A stretch of 64,000 bases of DNA, taken from contig JAJEDN010000056.1 of NCBI GenBank assembly GCA_022821495.1, positions 41,628 to 105,627 of the forward strand. The letters run 5' to 3'. The translations under genes were made by a program, and so were the position numbers. The notes under the pieces were generated by a model. The model worked only from the letters and a program-made list of their open reading frames with translations, did no database searches and had not been told where the DNA came from. Positions 54,581-63,204 of the stretch are shown here, in pieces (the first letter of the stretch is position 1; each line of letters begins with the position of its first letter). The stretch comes from Candidatus Poribacteria bacterium. Lineage in GTDB: Bacteria; Poribacteria; WGA-4E; WGA-3G.

Positions 54581-56275
54581 TTATTGGTTACGAAGCTCCT
54601 CAAAGTATGCTTCCGCTGCTCGCGTTTCTGCGGCATGCGACATATTATAACGTTCGCACAGCCCGATATATGCGTCAATCAGGGTCTGCCGTTTTTCGGA
54701 TGCCATGTCACCGCCTGCGACGAGCATCGCTTTGTAAGCTGGGATAGATGCTTTTTCGACACGTTCCCGAATCTCAGGTTTTTCAGCGAGTGTTAACGCT
54801 TGCTGGAAATAGTCAAAAACTTTCTGAGCACTCTCCGCATCTAAGCCGACATCTTCGGGGGTCGGGAAACATCGCGGATGGAGACCTTTCGATTCAACAG
54901 TGTCGTGGAGGAAGGTAATATATTCCAAAATTGCCGGTGCCGCGGTTTCGTAGTGAAGATTTACGAATTCGTTTAAAAGTGCTTCAGCGTCAAGGTGAGG
55001 ATCCCAGATAAGGTGTGAGATGAGGTAATTCCGCAGATCGGAAAACTCGCCTGTTAACCCGTTGCCGTTCGCCTGCATAAATACACCTTTGGCGTTGTTA
55101 CTCAGGAAGTAGCGGACATTTGGAGCAATACTCCGTAAGTTCGGGAACGGCAGATCATAAGCACGGAAATTGGTATTGTAATTCCAAATCCAGATGTCGT
55201 CACAGATTTTTCCCCACGCGTTGGTATCTTGGCAAAAGGCTCGGTTCTGCTCGCAATCCGGGTTGTCAATCGCGTGCAGCGTACAACATTCAATGCTACA
55301 GAGTTGAATCTGCACATTGTGCCGAGGCGTTACCGTCTTCGGTGGTTTGCGAGTGTACCAATACGCCAGTGTCCCAACTTTAACGTGCGGATGTGCTTTC
55401 TCAATCCGTTCCGCAACAGCATTGACGAACGTCAGATTCGATCCCATCGGCGAATCTTCCGCCTCGTTAAGGGCTTCGCACGTTTCACACCGACAGTATG
55501 CCGCCGTATCCGCCTGACTTACACTGATATTGGTGGCTTCTGGTCGATCCGTGAGCTGCTGAATCGCGGACGCTGCAGCGATTTCAATCACTTCGGGGTT
55601 TGTTACACATAGCTGCGGCCCACCGCCATGCGTATTCGTATCCCGTTTCCCTTCTACGAGTGCATAGTACTCAGGATGGTTCTCGCCGTATGTACCGTAA
55701 GGCACTAACGCGTGAAATGAGTGGTTGATCAACTGCTGTTGCGTTTTCCCGCCGAGGTTTTCCGCGTCCGTAACGGTGTTGACTTTCCGTTTCGCCGCAA
55801 ATGCCGGATTCTCAGAGTTCTCTCGGTAATAACTCCAACGGAACGAAAAAGGCGGGGAGTAGGTGTAACTGCCACACGGGATTTTCAACGCAGATGCATC
55901 GGGTATATGCGTATGCGCAGCGGTTAAAAATCGGATGCCGACGAGTTCTTCAAGGAACTGATAGACAGCATAGAGCACACCGCGCGGCAGACCGCCTCGG
56001 ATCTGAACATGGTCATTTTCAACGCTGATTTGGATATCCTCATCACCCAATGTCGTCAATGCGCCAATAGTGATCTGCCCGTTAGTGCCTTTCTGTGTCG
56101 TAACGAGGGGTAGTGTTAAACCGGTTGCTGGGTTGAACCCATTTTGGAACTCTTCGGCGGCGTATTTTTCAGAAGCGGAAGCGTCGTCGGAAACAGTGAT
56201 ACACCAATCCTGAATCGCCGAAATCGCTAAATCGCCACCAGTAGAATGAAAGGTGAGTGTTTTCTGAGTTGACAT
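54581..56275 (-). CDS. DUF4838 domain protein (putative carbohydrate-active)
   Basis: A 564-aa protein. Residues about 20-110 resemble the alpha-glucuronidase-type N-terminal domain (SEKYAAEEFQNGFNPATGLTLP; RGVLYAVYQFLEELVGIRFLTA). The rest is DUF4838 (HSFHALVPYGTYGENHPEYYALVEGKRD; VSQADTAAYCRCETCEALN; LAYWYTRKPPKTVTPRHNVQIQLCSIECC). The family is probably glycan-hydrolysing, but no catalytic proof is visible. It has no signal peptide. AAGGAGGAATC precedes the ATG. Confidence 0.85.
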   Translation of the reverse strand: MSTQKTLTFHSTGGDLAISAIQDWCITVSDDASASEKYAAEEFQNGFNPATGLTLPLVTTQKGTNGQITIGALTTLGDEDIQISVENDHVQIRGGLPRGVLYAVYQFLEELVGIRFLTAAHTHIPDASALKIPCGSYTYSPPFSFRWSYYRENSENPAFAAKRKVNTVTDAENLGGKTQQQLINHSFHALVPYGTYGENHPEYYALVEGKRDTNTHGGGPQLCVTNPEVIEIAAASAIQQLTDRPEATNISVSQADTAAYCRCETCEALNEAEDSPMGSNLTFVNAVAERIEKAHPHVKVGTLAYWYTRKPPKTVTPRHNVQIQLCSIECCTLHAIDNPDCEQNRAFCQDTNAWGKICDDIWIWNYNTNFRAYDLPFPNLRSIAPNVRYFLSNNAKGVFMQANGNGLTGEFSDLRNYLISHLIWDPHLDAEALLNEFVNLHYETAAPAILEYITFLHDTVESKGLHPRCFPTPEDVGLDAESAQKVFDYFQQALTLAEKPEIRERVEKASIPAYKAMLVAGGDMASEKRQTLIDAYIGLCERYNMSHAAETRAAEAYFEELRNQ

Positions 56276-56363
56276 GATTCCTCCTTCCGGACTTACTATG
56301 CATGCTGGCGGGGTTTGATGAAGTTTAAGAAAATGTTTCAGTAATTCTATATTTTCCCCAGGC

Positions 56364-56440
56364 CCGGTAGGTTCGGTTTCCTAACCGAACCGGACAGCCC
56401 CCAGAAATTACCGAATGAATAAATTAATCTTCATAAACCC
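56364..56440. repeat. CCGGTAGGTTCGG palindrome and ATTCGGTAATT repeat
   Basis: GGTTCGGTT (56370-56378), four bases, AACCGAACC (56383-56391) is a perfect 9-bp hairpin. It is followed on the minus strand by ATGAAGATTAATTTATTCAT and TCGGTAATTTC, a repeat seen again near 61672 and 62874. Confidence 0.7.
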
Positions 56441-56463
56441 CGTCAGCAGTGGGGCTGCTGTCC

Positions 56464-57729
56464 TTATGACGTGTTCACAGTGTCTTGCTCCACTGCCGCC
56501 GCGTCCGCTTGATATTTCTGTTCGTTGAACAACACAATAAAGACGATCGCAGCAATAACCGTTATGACAATCGGCACCATAAATATTTTTGCCCATGCAT
56601 GTCCACCCTCCGGATAAGCGAAGTAATCATGCACGCGACCACTGACAATATGCCCCACCAACATCCCGAACCCGTTCGTGACAAAGAGGAGCAGTGCTTG
56701 CGAACTCGCACGGATGTCCTTGGCACTCAATCGTTCCACAGCAATCATACCACCGACGAAAAAGAACGAGTAACAGATGCCGTGCAGTGTCTGCGCCCCG
56801 ACAACCAACCACACAGGTTGACCAATAGCGAAGATGGCGTAACGAACGGGCCATGCAAGGATGCCCAGAAAGATAGTAAACCGCATACCGAACCGACGCA
56901 GACACGGAAAGAGTAGGATCATGAGCAAAACCTCGGCAACCTGTCCGAGACTCATCGAGAAATTAGCACTACTTCCCGCAAGTCCAACGCCATGCTCCGC
57001 TTCAGTTAGAAAAAGGTAAGTTAAGTTGTAATAGAAAGGGAGTTCAATAGCGACAACGAAGGAGATAATCAGAAGCACAGCGAAATTTCGGTTTGCGACA
57101 AGTGAGAAAGCTTCGAGGAAGGCGTAAGGGTTCTTTGCGGCTTTGCTCGGGGGGGTATTCGGGAGTGTCAAGCAGTAAGCGCCCATAATGAAGGAAAGCA
57201 CAGCACCAAAGAGGAGGCAGTCACCGACATGTGGAAGCGTTGTCTCTTGTCCTTCCCAGAATCGGAGATACAGGCTCAAGATCCAGTTAATCGCAACCCA
57301 TCCGAGCGTTCCGAAGACGCGGATATTTCCGAATTTATCGGATTGTCCCATGTGATGGAAAGCGATCGCGTTGGTGAGTGCGATTGTCGGCATATAGAGA
57401 ACAGCATGTAGAAAAATCGTTGCCCACATCATGGGGAAGGATGTCTGTTTCCAAGCGATCAAAAGGCAGACACCCCCCAGTAGATGAGAGATCGCCGCGA
57501 ACACCTGTGCCGGCATCAAGCGATCCGCGATCCACCCCGCGATGATAGGCGAGATTATCGAACCGATCGCAGTCGTGCCAAAGACGTAGCTAATCTGTTT
57601 ACCGCTGAACCCAAGATTTTGCATGTGACCAGCGATAAGCACTGCCCACGCACCCCATATAGCGAACTGTAGAAACATCATCCCAGACAGCCGTGCGAAG
57701 GTTCCAAACTCTCTGCGTCTATCTTCCAT
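56464..57729 (-). CDS. MFS transporter, nucleoside:H+ symporter-like
   Basis: A 421-aa major-facilitator protein with twelve hydrophobic segments. It resembles the NHS (NupG/XapB) family: RLSGMMFLQFAIWGAWAVLIAGHM near the start, the MFS loop GWIADRLMPAQVF, IALTNAIAFHHM and IRVFGTLGWVAINWI. The substrate could be a nucleoside or a sugar; relatives in this lineage are often near glycan genes, and DUF4838 is its neighbour. ATG 57729 has GAGGAGA upstream; the 20 residues before it would come from a repeat and are not part of the protein. Confidence 0.87.
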   Translation of the reverse strand: MEDRRREFGTFARLSGMMFLQFAIWGAWAVLIAGHMQNLGFSGKQISYVFGTTAIGSIISPIIAGWIADRLMPAQVFAAISHLLGGVCLLIAWKQTSFPMMWATIFLHAVLYMPTIALTNAIAFHHMGQSDKFGNIRVFGTLGWVAINWILSLYLRFWEGQETTLPHVGDCLLFGAVLSFIMGAYCLTLPNTPPSKAAKNPYAFLEAFSLVANRNFAVLLIISFVVAIELPFYYNLTYLFLTEAEHGVGLAGSSANFSMSLGQVAEVLLMILLFPCLRRFGMRFTIFLGILAWPVRYAIFAIGQPVWLVVGAQTLHGICYSFFFVGGMIAVERLSAKDIRASSQALLLFVTNGFGMLVGHIVSGRVHDYFAYPEGGHAWAKIFMVPIVITVIAAIVFIVLFNEQKYQADAAAVEQDTVNTS

Positions 57730-57737
57730 AGTAGGTC

Positions 57738-58018
57738 TCCTCTCAAAGTCCCCCTGATAAGGGGCGGTGAATGCCCATAAGGCATTCATACCGTTGATTC
57801 TTTAGGGGGTTGACTTTCTCAAACTCAAAGTCCCCCTGATAAGGGGCGGTGAATGCCCATAAGGCATTCATACCGTTGATTCTTTAGGGGGTTAACTTTT
57901 CCGATCAAAGTCCCCCTGATAAGGGGCGGTGAATGCCCATAAGGCATTCATACCGTTGATTCTTTAGGGGGTTTCTTCCTTTCAAAGTCCCCCTGATAAG
58001 GGGGATTTAGGGGGTTGA
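57738..58018. repeat. Three compound and one standard GATA-loop repeat
   Basis: Three near-identical copies carry the inner hairpin GGTGAATGCC-CATA-AGGCATTCATACC between AAGGGGC and TTTAGGGGGTT, about 77 bp apart; a standard copy follows. Read on the minus strand, the inner hairpin gives MNALWAF-like peptides at false ORF starts. Confidence 0.9.
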
Positions 58019-58026
58019 CTTCGCCT

Positions 58027-59076
58027 TTACACCCAATCCCCAATCGAATCTATTGACCGCACCACGTGCATCCCCGCATCCGAAGCCTTAGCAAACGCAG
58101 CATCCGCAGGTACTGTATAATCTACGATGCCCGGCACAACAACCGGTGAAGTCAGATCATCCACCAAATAGATTTTCTTCGCTAACGCTATATCGGTTTC
58201 CTCAATTTCTGTAAGCAAGTCGTTAACAGTCCACGCAACACAATGGCTCTTCGCCTGCCCCGCGATAATGACTCGGTCGTATCCGAGAAGTATTTGGAGA
58301 AACGCACTATTTTTCGTTGCGATTGGCTGACCGTCCGCGTCGTTAAGCACTTCTGGACGTAAGACAGAATAGTTTTCAGTCAACGGATTTTGCCCTTTAA
58401 TCTCGTAATGGACTTGCGTCTTACGCGCAATCGTATGGAAAAAGCAGGCTTCATCGACAGCCGAAACAACGGCATGCCCGATCCCACCGAGCATTGCGTG
58501 ATAGGGCCAGATCGCAAGCGGATATTTACCATCCGCAGTCAGCGTTTTGACATAGTGTTCACCGTACGCTTTGAGCCACGCGTATTGGTTTGATGCTGGA
58601 ATGTGGTTCGGGAGATTTAAGATGCTAATAACGGCAGGATTGACACGCCATTTCCCTGTCTCAATGTCTTCTGCCGTGATCAGCGTCTGTAACGGCAGTG
58701 GATGCTCACCCGCATCGTTAATCCAAAAGACTTCGTGGAATATCTGCATCGCCGTATGCGTATCCAGTGTACAAGCAATCTTAGTAATATGCGGTAAATT
58801 CCGATAGATAAACTGGCACAACCGGATATTGTCCTCCACCGCGCCAGTTCCCGACCTACCACCGACGAACAGTTCAAAACCCGGAATACAGAATGTATTT
58901 TGGACATCCACAAGGAGCAGACAGGTCCGAAGATCATCATCAGATGCCGGAGGGATTGCGTGTTGCGCTGCCCAAGCGAGTGCCTCTTGCTGCCGTTCTT
59001 GGTAAGGGATCCGCCAGACTTGGTCTACCTGATTGGCATCGAAGTGCTGCGGGAGTGGAAGTTGTGGTGCAGACAT
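58027..59076 (-). CDS. Cysteine hydrolase (isochorismatase superfamily)
   Basis: A 349-aa protein, longer than the 180-230 aa typical of the family because of an N-terminal extension and an inserted segment (about 115-215). The catalytic triad is visible: Asp in LLLVDVQNTFC, Lys (likely K in the HITKIACTLDTH region or the insert) and Cys in IIAGQAKSHCVAWTVNDLL. It would hydrolyse an amide, as nicotinamidases do; the exact substrate is not known. AAAGGAT precedes the ATG. Confidence 0.82.
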   Translation of the reverse strand: MSAPQLPLPQHFDANQVDQVWRIPYQERQQEALAWAAQHAIPPASDDDLRTCLLLVDVQNTFCIPGFELFVGGRSGTGAVEDNIRLCQFIYRNLPHITKIACTLDTHTAMQIFHEVFWINDAGEHPLPLQTLITAEDIETGKWRVNPAVISILNLPNHIPASNQYAWLKAYGEHYVKTLTADGKYPLAIWPYHAMLGGIGHAVVSAVDEACFFHTIARKTQVHYEIKGQNPLTENYSVLRPEVLNDADGQPIATKNSAFLQILLGYDRVIIAGQAKSHCVAWTVNDLLTEIEETDIALAKKIYLVDDLTSPVVVPGIVDYTVPADAAFAKASDAGMHVVRSIDSIGDWV

Positions 59077-59090
59077 TTTTTTTATCCTTT

Positions 59091-59228
59091 AGGACTTACG
59101 CAGCCGCCCGCGCAGTCGGGGTTTGAAACCCCGCTTGCTTGCTTACGCAGCCGCCCGCGCAGTCGGGGTTTGTAACCCCGCTTGCAGCGCGTCAGACGTT
59201 CGTTATCATAGAAAAATGCGTAAGTCCT
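59091..59228. mobile_element. MITE-like element, 138 bp, with perfect 12-bp ends
   Basis: AGGACTTACGCA (59091-59102) and TGCGTAAGTCCT (59217-59228) are exact inverted repeats. Inside are two tandem units of about 47 bp, each with a CGGGGTTTGAAACCCCG-type palindrome. Confidence 0.75.
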
Positions 59229-59308
59229 ATCCTTTTTGCCGTTAGTGTATCTATAACTGTAACCATAAGTGTCAATTGTAGAAAAAATTAGCCGTCTTCG
59301 CCCGCGGC

Positions 59309-59338
59309 CCGGTAGGTTCGGTTTCCCAACCGAACCGG
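59309..59338. repeat. CCGGTAGGTTCGG palindrome
   Basis: GGTTCGGTT (59315-59323), four bases, AACCGAACC (59328-59336), nearly identical to 56364-56395. The flanking AT-rich region (59230-59520) shows no ORF. Confidence 0.7.
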
Positions 59339-59524
59339 CTCCTACACAGAACCCTTGAAGGCTTCAAACGCCTCCTGAATCCCGTAGGGATGGTATCTGT
59401 GTAGAATGATATTGGGAATTTTATAGAATTTTACGGTTTTTAGCAACAAAAATCGGTTGCTATCTGTCATATATATACGATACAATAGAGTAACATTCTC
59501 CAGTTAATATCTTTTAGCATTAGT

Positions 59525-59684
59525 AGAACTTACGCATTTCCGTTTTATAGTCCCCTTGATAAGTGGGATTTAGGATAAGTGGGATTTAGGGGTAAAAGAT
59601 GGTCTCAAAGTCCCCCTGATAAGGGGGATTTAGGGGGTTTGTGGATTTAGGGGGTTACCGAAATTACTATTTTGCGTAAGTCCT
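59525..59684. mobile_element. MITE-like element carrying GATA-loop repeats
   Basis: AGAACTTACGCA (59525-59536) and TGCGTAAGTCCT (59673-59684) match at 11 of 12 positions. It contains one degenerate and one standard GATA-loop copy, as the element at 1061-1357 does. Confidence 0.65.
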
Positions 59685-59711
59685 AATTTAGAAGGTTTTC
59701 AGGGAAAATAG

Positions 59712-60311
59712 ATGAAAAAATTTTTTAAGCCGCTTCCAGACTTAGACGAGCGACTGGATCAGGTCAACGAACGCGTCCGGCGAGCCCGCAGAACTTTAGA
59801 ATGGCGAACACGAGAAGCGCGGATCCCCCTTGATATTCAAGAAGACTTCGGTATCTCTGAATTGCAAGGCGATGTGATGCTCGTTTCACGTGATGACCAT
59901 TTACATGACAAGGTCCGAAACCTTATCCGATCCGAAGGCTATGGATGTGATTTTCCAGAACGAAGTTCCGAAGCCATCGGTCTATTAAAAATACGCAAAT
60001 ATCGGATGGTAATCGCTGACTATACCCGTCGCATGCGAGGACGGCTCTTTGACTACATCAGACGGTATCACCCGCATATCAAAATTGTCGCAATTGTCCG
60101 TGATAATGACCAAGGACAACGCGCAATGAGAGCCGGCAGCTACAGTTATTTGTTAGGACGCGGTTTTGACCCAGAGCAGTTGCGGACATGTCTCACGAGT
60201 GCTATTAAATTAAACCATCAGGCATGCTGGTTATTAACGCACGGTGAACGCTGCAACCGCTCATGTGTTGATGATTTCCAGTCCGATGCAGACTTTGCAG
60301 AAATCGAATAA
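59712..60311 (+). CDS. Degenerate response-regulator receiver protein
   Basis: A 199-aa protein with a charged N-terminal helix (about 8-40, RRARRTLEWRTREARI) and a CheY-like fold at about 52-165: an acidic pair VSRDDH, the aspartate of MVIADYTRR at the phosphoacceptor place, and YSYLLGRGF where the conserved Lys normally stands. The missing Lys suggests it does not signal in the usual way. There is no output domain. It starts 27 bp after a MITE-like element, with AGGGAAAA upstream. Sensor kinases are not encoded nearby. Confidence 0.72.
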   Translation: MKKFFKPLPDLDERLDQVNERVRRARRTLEWRTREARIPLDIQEDFGISELQGDVMLVSRDDHLHDKVRNLIRSEGYGCDFPERSSEAIGLLKIRKYRMVIADYTRRMRGRLFDYIRRYHPHIKIVAIVRDNDQGQRAMRAGSYSYLLGRGFDPEQLRTCLTSAIKLNHQACWLLTHGERCNRSCVDDFQSDADFAEIE

Positions 60312-60327
60312 AGCACAGTACTGGGTC

Positions 60328-60566
60328 TTCAAAGTCCCCTGATAAGGGGCGGTGAATGCCCATAAGGCATTCATACCCGGTGAATGCCCATAAGGCATTC
60401 ATACCGTTGATTCTGATTCTTTAGGGGGTTTCTTCCTCTGAAAATCCCTTTGAGTAAGTGGGATTTGTGGGGTTTCTTCCTCTCAAAGTCGCCCTGACAA
60501 GGGGGATTTAGGCGGTTGACTCTTCCTCTCAAAGTCCCCCTGATAAGGGGGATTTAGGGGGTTGAC
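60328..60566. repeat. Four GATA-loop repeats (one compound, expanded)
   Basis: The first copy has its inner hairpin duplicated (GGTGAATGCCCATAAGGCAT twice). Three further copies follow, one degenerate (AAAATCCCTTTGAGTAAGTGGG). They occupy most of the 333-bp spacer before the CYTH gene. Confidence 0.85.
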
Positions 60567-60644
60567 TTTAGCAGCGCATCCGATTGACCAGAAACCCGTT
60601 TTTGACATCGGAAAAAACGGAGCAAAAACTTAATATCTAAAAAT

Positions 60645-61193
60645 ATGGCAACAAATTTAGAGTTTAAAGCACACTATCAACCGCTTAAGAGTCTCTATCC
60701 AAAGTTAACTGAATTAAAGGCGACCCATCGTGAAACCATAAATCAAATTGATACGTATTTTTATGTGACGCAGGTAAAAGATCCCGCTATATTAGAAGTC
60801 TGCAAACCACGTCTCAAATTACGTGAGATCAGCGAGACAGGTGAAGGTTGGCTCATCTACTATGAGCGCCCGAATCACAACGAGTCGCGTTATAGCCAGT
60901 ACCAACTCAGTGAAGTAACGAATCCGTCAACCCTTAAAACATTGCTAACCGCTGCTCTGGAGATCGAAACAATTGTCCAAAAACAACGAGAGGTCTGGAT
61001 GTTCAAAAACACCCGTATCCATCTGGATAGAGTTGCCGATTTAGGGCAATTTGTCGAATTGGAAACAGTGTTTCAAGGACAAACGGAAACCGAAGCGATA
61101 GACGAACACCAGCACGTTAAAAATACACTACATTTAGGCACTGCCGACCCGGTTGCTGTCTCCTATAGCGACCTCGTTATGCAAAAGTCATGA
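60645..61193 (+). CDS. CYTH domain (class IV adenylate cyclase-like) protein
   Basis: A 182-aa CYTH/triphosphate tunnel protein. It begins with NLEFKA (family: (E/N)xExK), then TYFYV, PRLKLREI with its paired basic residues, GWLIYYERPN, the W-x-F stretch VWMFKNTRIHLDRVADLGQFVELET and a final acidic/basic pair. Relatives bind and may cleave triphosphates such as ATP or thiamine triphosphate. Adenylate cyclase activity is one option, not shown. Confidence 0.85.
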   Translation: MATNLEFKAHYQPLKSLYPKLTELKATHRETINQIDTYFYVTQVKDPAILEVCKPRLKLREISETGEGWLIYYERPNHNESRYSQYQLSEVTNPSTLKTLLTAALEIETIVQKQREVWMFKNTRIHLDRVADLGQFVELETVFQGQTETEAIDEHQHVKNTLHLGTADPVAVSYSDLVMQKS

Positions 61194-61238
61194 TCGATTT
61201 TGGGGACACCTGTATCACAAGATTTCGGAGAAATTAAA

Positions 61239-61436
61239 ATGAATTATTCAACATATCAGAAAATTTTAGAAGGATACGAAGGCGTGGATAGTATCAAACG
61301 GAGCAAACTCCTAAGAGTCTATCTACACATTCCATCGCTGCCAAAATTACGGGCGATCCGTGCATCGTTGGCGGAACTAAAAAAAACATTTAGACTCCCA
61401 GATGGTTCTCGGATGTGTCTTTCAAACGGAAAATAG
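61239..61436 (+). CDS. Small unknown protein downstream of the CYTH gene
   Basis: A 65-aa basic protein (MNYSTYQKILEGYEGVDS; SLPKLRAIRASLAELKKTF) of no family known to me. ATG 61239 has CGGAG at good spacing, whereas the earlier in-frame start at 61200 has none. It lies 45 bp after the CYTH gene and just before a strong terminator, which supports a real two-gene transcript. Confidence 0.5.
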   Translation: MNYSTYQKILEGYEGVDSIKRSKLLRVYLHIPSLPKLRAIRASLAELKKTFRLPDGSRMCLSNGK

Positions 61437-61480
61437 CACAGCATATCTTCCACAATATAGCACCCAATCCAGAATAACCA

Positions 61481-61515
61481 AAGAAGCGCGCCCCAAGCGC
61501 GCTTCTTCTTTTTTT
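61481..61515 (+). terminator. Rho-independent terminator
   Basis: AAGAAGCGCGC (61481-61491), loop CCCAA, GCGCGCTTCTT (61497-61507), then CTTTTTTT. The stem is an 11-bp perfect match followed by a T-run, ending the CYTH transcript. Confidence 0.9.
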
Positions 61516-61671
61516 CCGGTGTACTCGAAGAAATCCGCAGAAATCCCCAAGCAAAACACCAAGATCCGTTATGTGGTAACTTGCGTTATACTATAGTTTG
61601 GACAATTCGTGTCGTGTGTGCGTTAATTTTTCAAGGGGAAACCCTGTATTTTCCTAAGAGTCACAAACTGA

Positions 61672-61870
61672 TGAAGATTAATTTTTTAATTCGGTAATGT
61701 TGGAACGTGCGATAAATCGCACTACTACGAACTCGCCCGTTTGTAGTAGGGCAATTCATTGCCCGTCAATTACCGAAATATTTTATTAAACCTCATGAAG
61801 TCTATGTACGAAAGAGGGTGTTGCTATAGAATCTCTGCGAAATGCTGCGAAATGCTGCGAAAATTTCCGT
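61672..61870. repeat. Composite intergenic repeats upstream of the toxin-antitoxin genes
   Basis: ATGAAGATTAATTTTTTAAT-TCGGTAAT (from 61672) is matched in reverse by AATTACCGAAATATTTTATT near 61770-61797, giving an element of about 126 bp. It encloses an inverted pair: GTGCGATAAATCGCAC-TACTACGAAC facing GTTTGTAGTAGGGCAATTC. At 61836-61860 a 10-bp unit CTGCGAAATG is repeated three times. The rest of 61516-62158 is AT-rich and shows no gene. Confidence 0.6.
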
Positions 61871-62158
61871 AGTTTGTTATAAAACATAATATATTTTAAG
61901 TATATTATATAAAGTGTGAGGTCGAGTTATTGGGTAGTGGTAGGTCATTGAATGGCACTGGAACGCAAAACGGAAGGTATTACACGGGCACCGCTTTTGT
62001 GCTATACTTTGCTCATCACCCAAGTTACCACTCTCGTACCACAAGCTTCCAGTTTGTGGCTCTATGACCCTGCTCCACCCTCCGAAAAATCTTGAACGTT
62101 CCTGATACATCGTGTATAATGCACCTAAACCGAATACCTGCAAACGCGGAGGTTTTAA

Positions 62159-62488
62159 ATGAAAAGCACTAAACTTGTTGTCGGACACCTCATAAACGAT
62201 GAACTGCTCGTCAAGTCTATTCCAACCTCAAAACATTTGGATTGGCTCAAGTGGTTGGAAGCTGAAGAACTCGTTGAATTCTTCGCGGAATTGTTAAAAT
62301 TAATAACGCGGATATCAGAAGGGAAAAAAGACGTTGGCACACTCACAATGTTTCTCTCCGGATGGCGTGAAACCGCCTTGATTAATTCAGAACCCGATGT
62401 TTTGGCAGATATTGCTGAGGCGGAACAGGAATTGGATGCTGGTGGCGGAAAGCCGTGGTCACAAATCAAAGAGGAGATTGGGCTGTGA
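62159..62488 (+). CDS. Antitoxin of a type II toxin-antitoxin pair
   Basis: A 109-aa acidic, helical protein (WLKWLEAEELVEFFAELLKLI; VLADIAEAEQELDAGG) with a C-terminal GKPWSQIKEEIGL of the kind found in RelB/prevent-host-death antitoxins. The GTG start of the toxin gene overlaps its stop by 4 bp. GGAGG precedes the ATG. The C-terminal tail would bind the toxin and the N-terminal part DNA or a dimer partner. Confidence 0.75.
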   Translation: MKSTKLVVGHLINDELLVKSIPTSKHLDWLKWLEAEELVEFFAELLKLITRISEGKKDVGTLTMFLSGWRETALINSEPDVLADIAEAEQELDAGGGKPWSQIKEEIGL

Positions 62489-62766
62489 ATCGTCAGCCAT
62501 ACACCCTTGAGCCACTGCCGAGAAAAGTCGAAAACTTCATCAAGCGACGGGATCTGGCAACCCAGGGACGAATTAATAGTGCCTTTGAGCACATTATCCA
62601 CTCACCATTTAGGCATGAGAATCCTACAACAATCAAGCCACTCTATGGAAAAAAAAGTGACCGTTATCGTTACCGGATAGGAGATATTCGTTTCATTTAC
62701 CGAGTTGACAGGGATAATCGACTCATCCGCATTGTACAAATTGACAATCGCGGCGACATTTACTAA
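62485..62766 (+). CDS. RelE/ParE-type toxin
   Basis: A 93-aa protein with the RelE-fold motifs YTLEPLPRKVENFIKRRD, IKPLYGKKSDRYRYRIGDIRFIYRVD and RLIRIVQIDNRGDIY. Such toxins cleave ribosome-bound mRNA. The GTG start at 62485 is coupled to the antitoxin stop; an earlier start at 62455 would overlap the antitoxin by 34 bp and add residues unlike the family. Confidence 0.85.
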   Translation: MNRQPYTLEPLPRKVENFIKRRDLATQGRINSAFEHIIHSPFRHENPTTIKPLYGKKSDRYRYRIGDIRFIYRVDRDNRLIRIVQIDNRGDIY

Positions 62767-62871
62767 CCAAGACTGACACAAATAGGATGGACTTTCCTAT
62801 GATAATAGTAGTTGCCACTCACGAGTTTTTGAACATTTGAATAAGATTTTTCAGGTGTTTCTTTACCCCGT

Positions 62872-63062
62872 ATGAAGATTAATTTATTAATTCGGTAATT
62901 CCGTATTCTCCACAAAGCCGTTCATCCGCACCGCAGGCGAGGTTTGTAACCTCGCCGAATTACTTGGATTAAAATAACGCACTTTGCTACTAATTTGCCC
63001 TCAAAGTCCCCCTGATAAGGGGCGGTGAATGCCACACGGAGAACCTTCATACCGTTGATTCA
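62872..63062. repeat. ATTCGGTAATT repeat, AGGCGAGGTT palindrome and compound GATA-loop repeat
   Basis: ATGAAGATTAATTTATTAAT-TCGGTAATTCC (from 62874), GCAGGCGAGGTTTGTAACCT (palindrome, about 62935-62960) and one compound GATA-loop copy (62999-63062) occupy the gene-free stretch between the toxin and the small ORF at 63205. Past it, GTTCGTAGTAGTGCGATTCA repeats the 61.7-kb family. Confidence 0.65.
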
Positions 63063-63204
63063 TGCGAAGTGCTTCATGTGGTCCCAAGCAGATCGGTTCG
63101 TAGTAGTGCGATTCATCGCACGTCGCGTAGCCCAACAAGAAAGCCACCGACTGAAATAGCCAATGGCTTTCTTGCAATTTGATTGATATAGATTTACAAC
63201 AGTT

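Noticed and set aside
57730-57789. N-terminal extension of the MFS transporter (MNALWAF and on)
   Set aside because: This peptide is a translation of the compound repeat and appears at other repeat copies too; the ATG at 57729 has GAGGAGA upstream.
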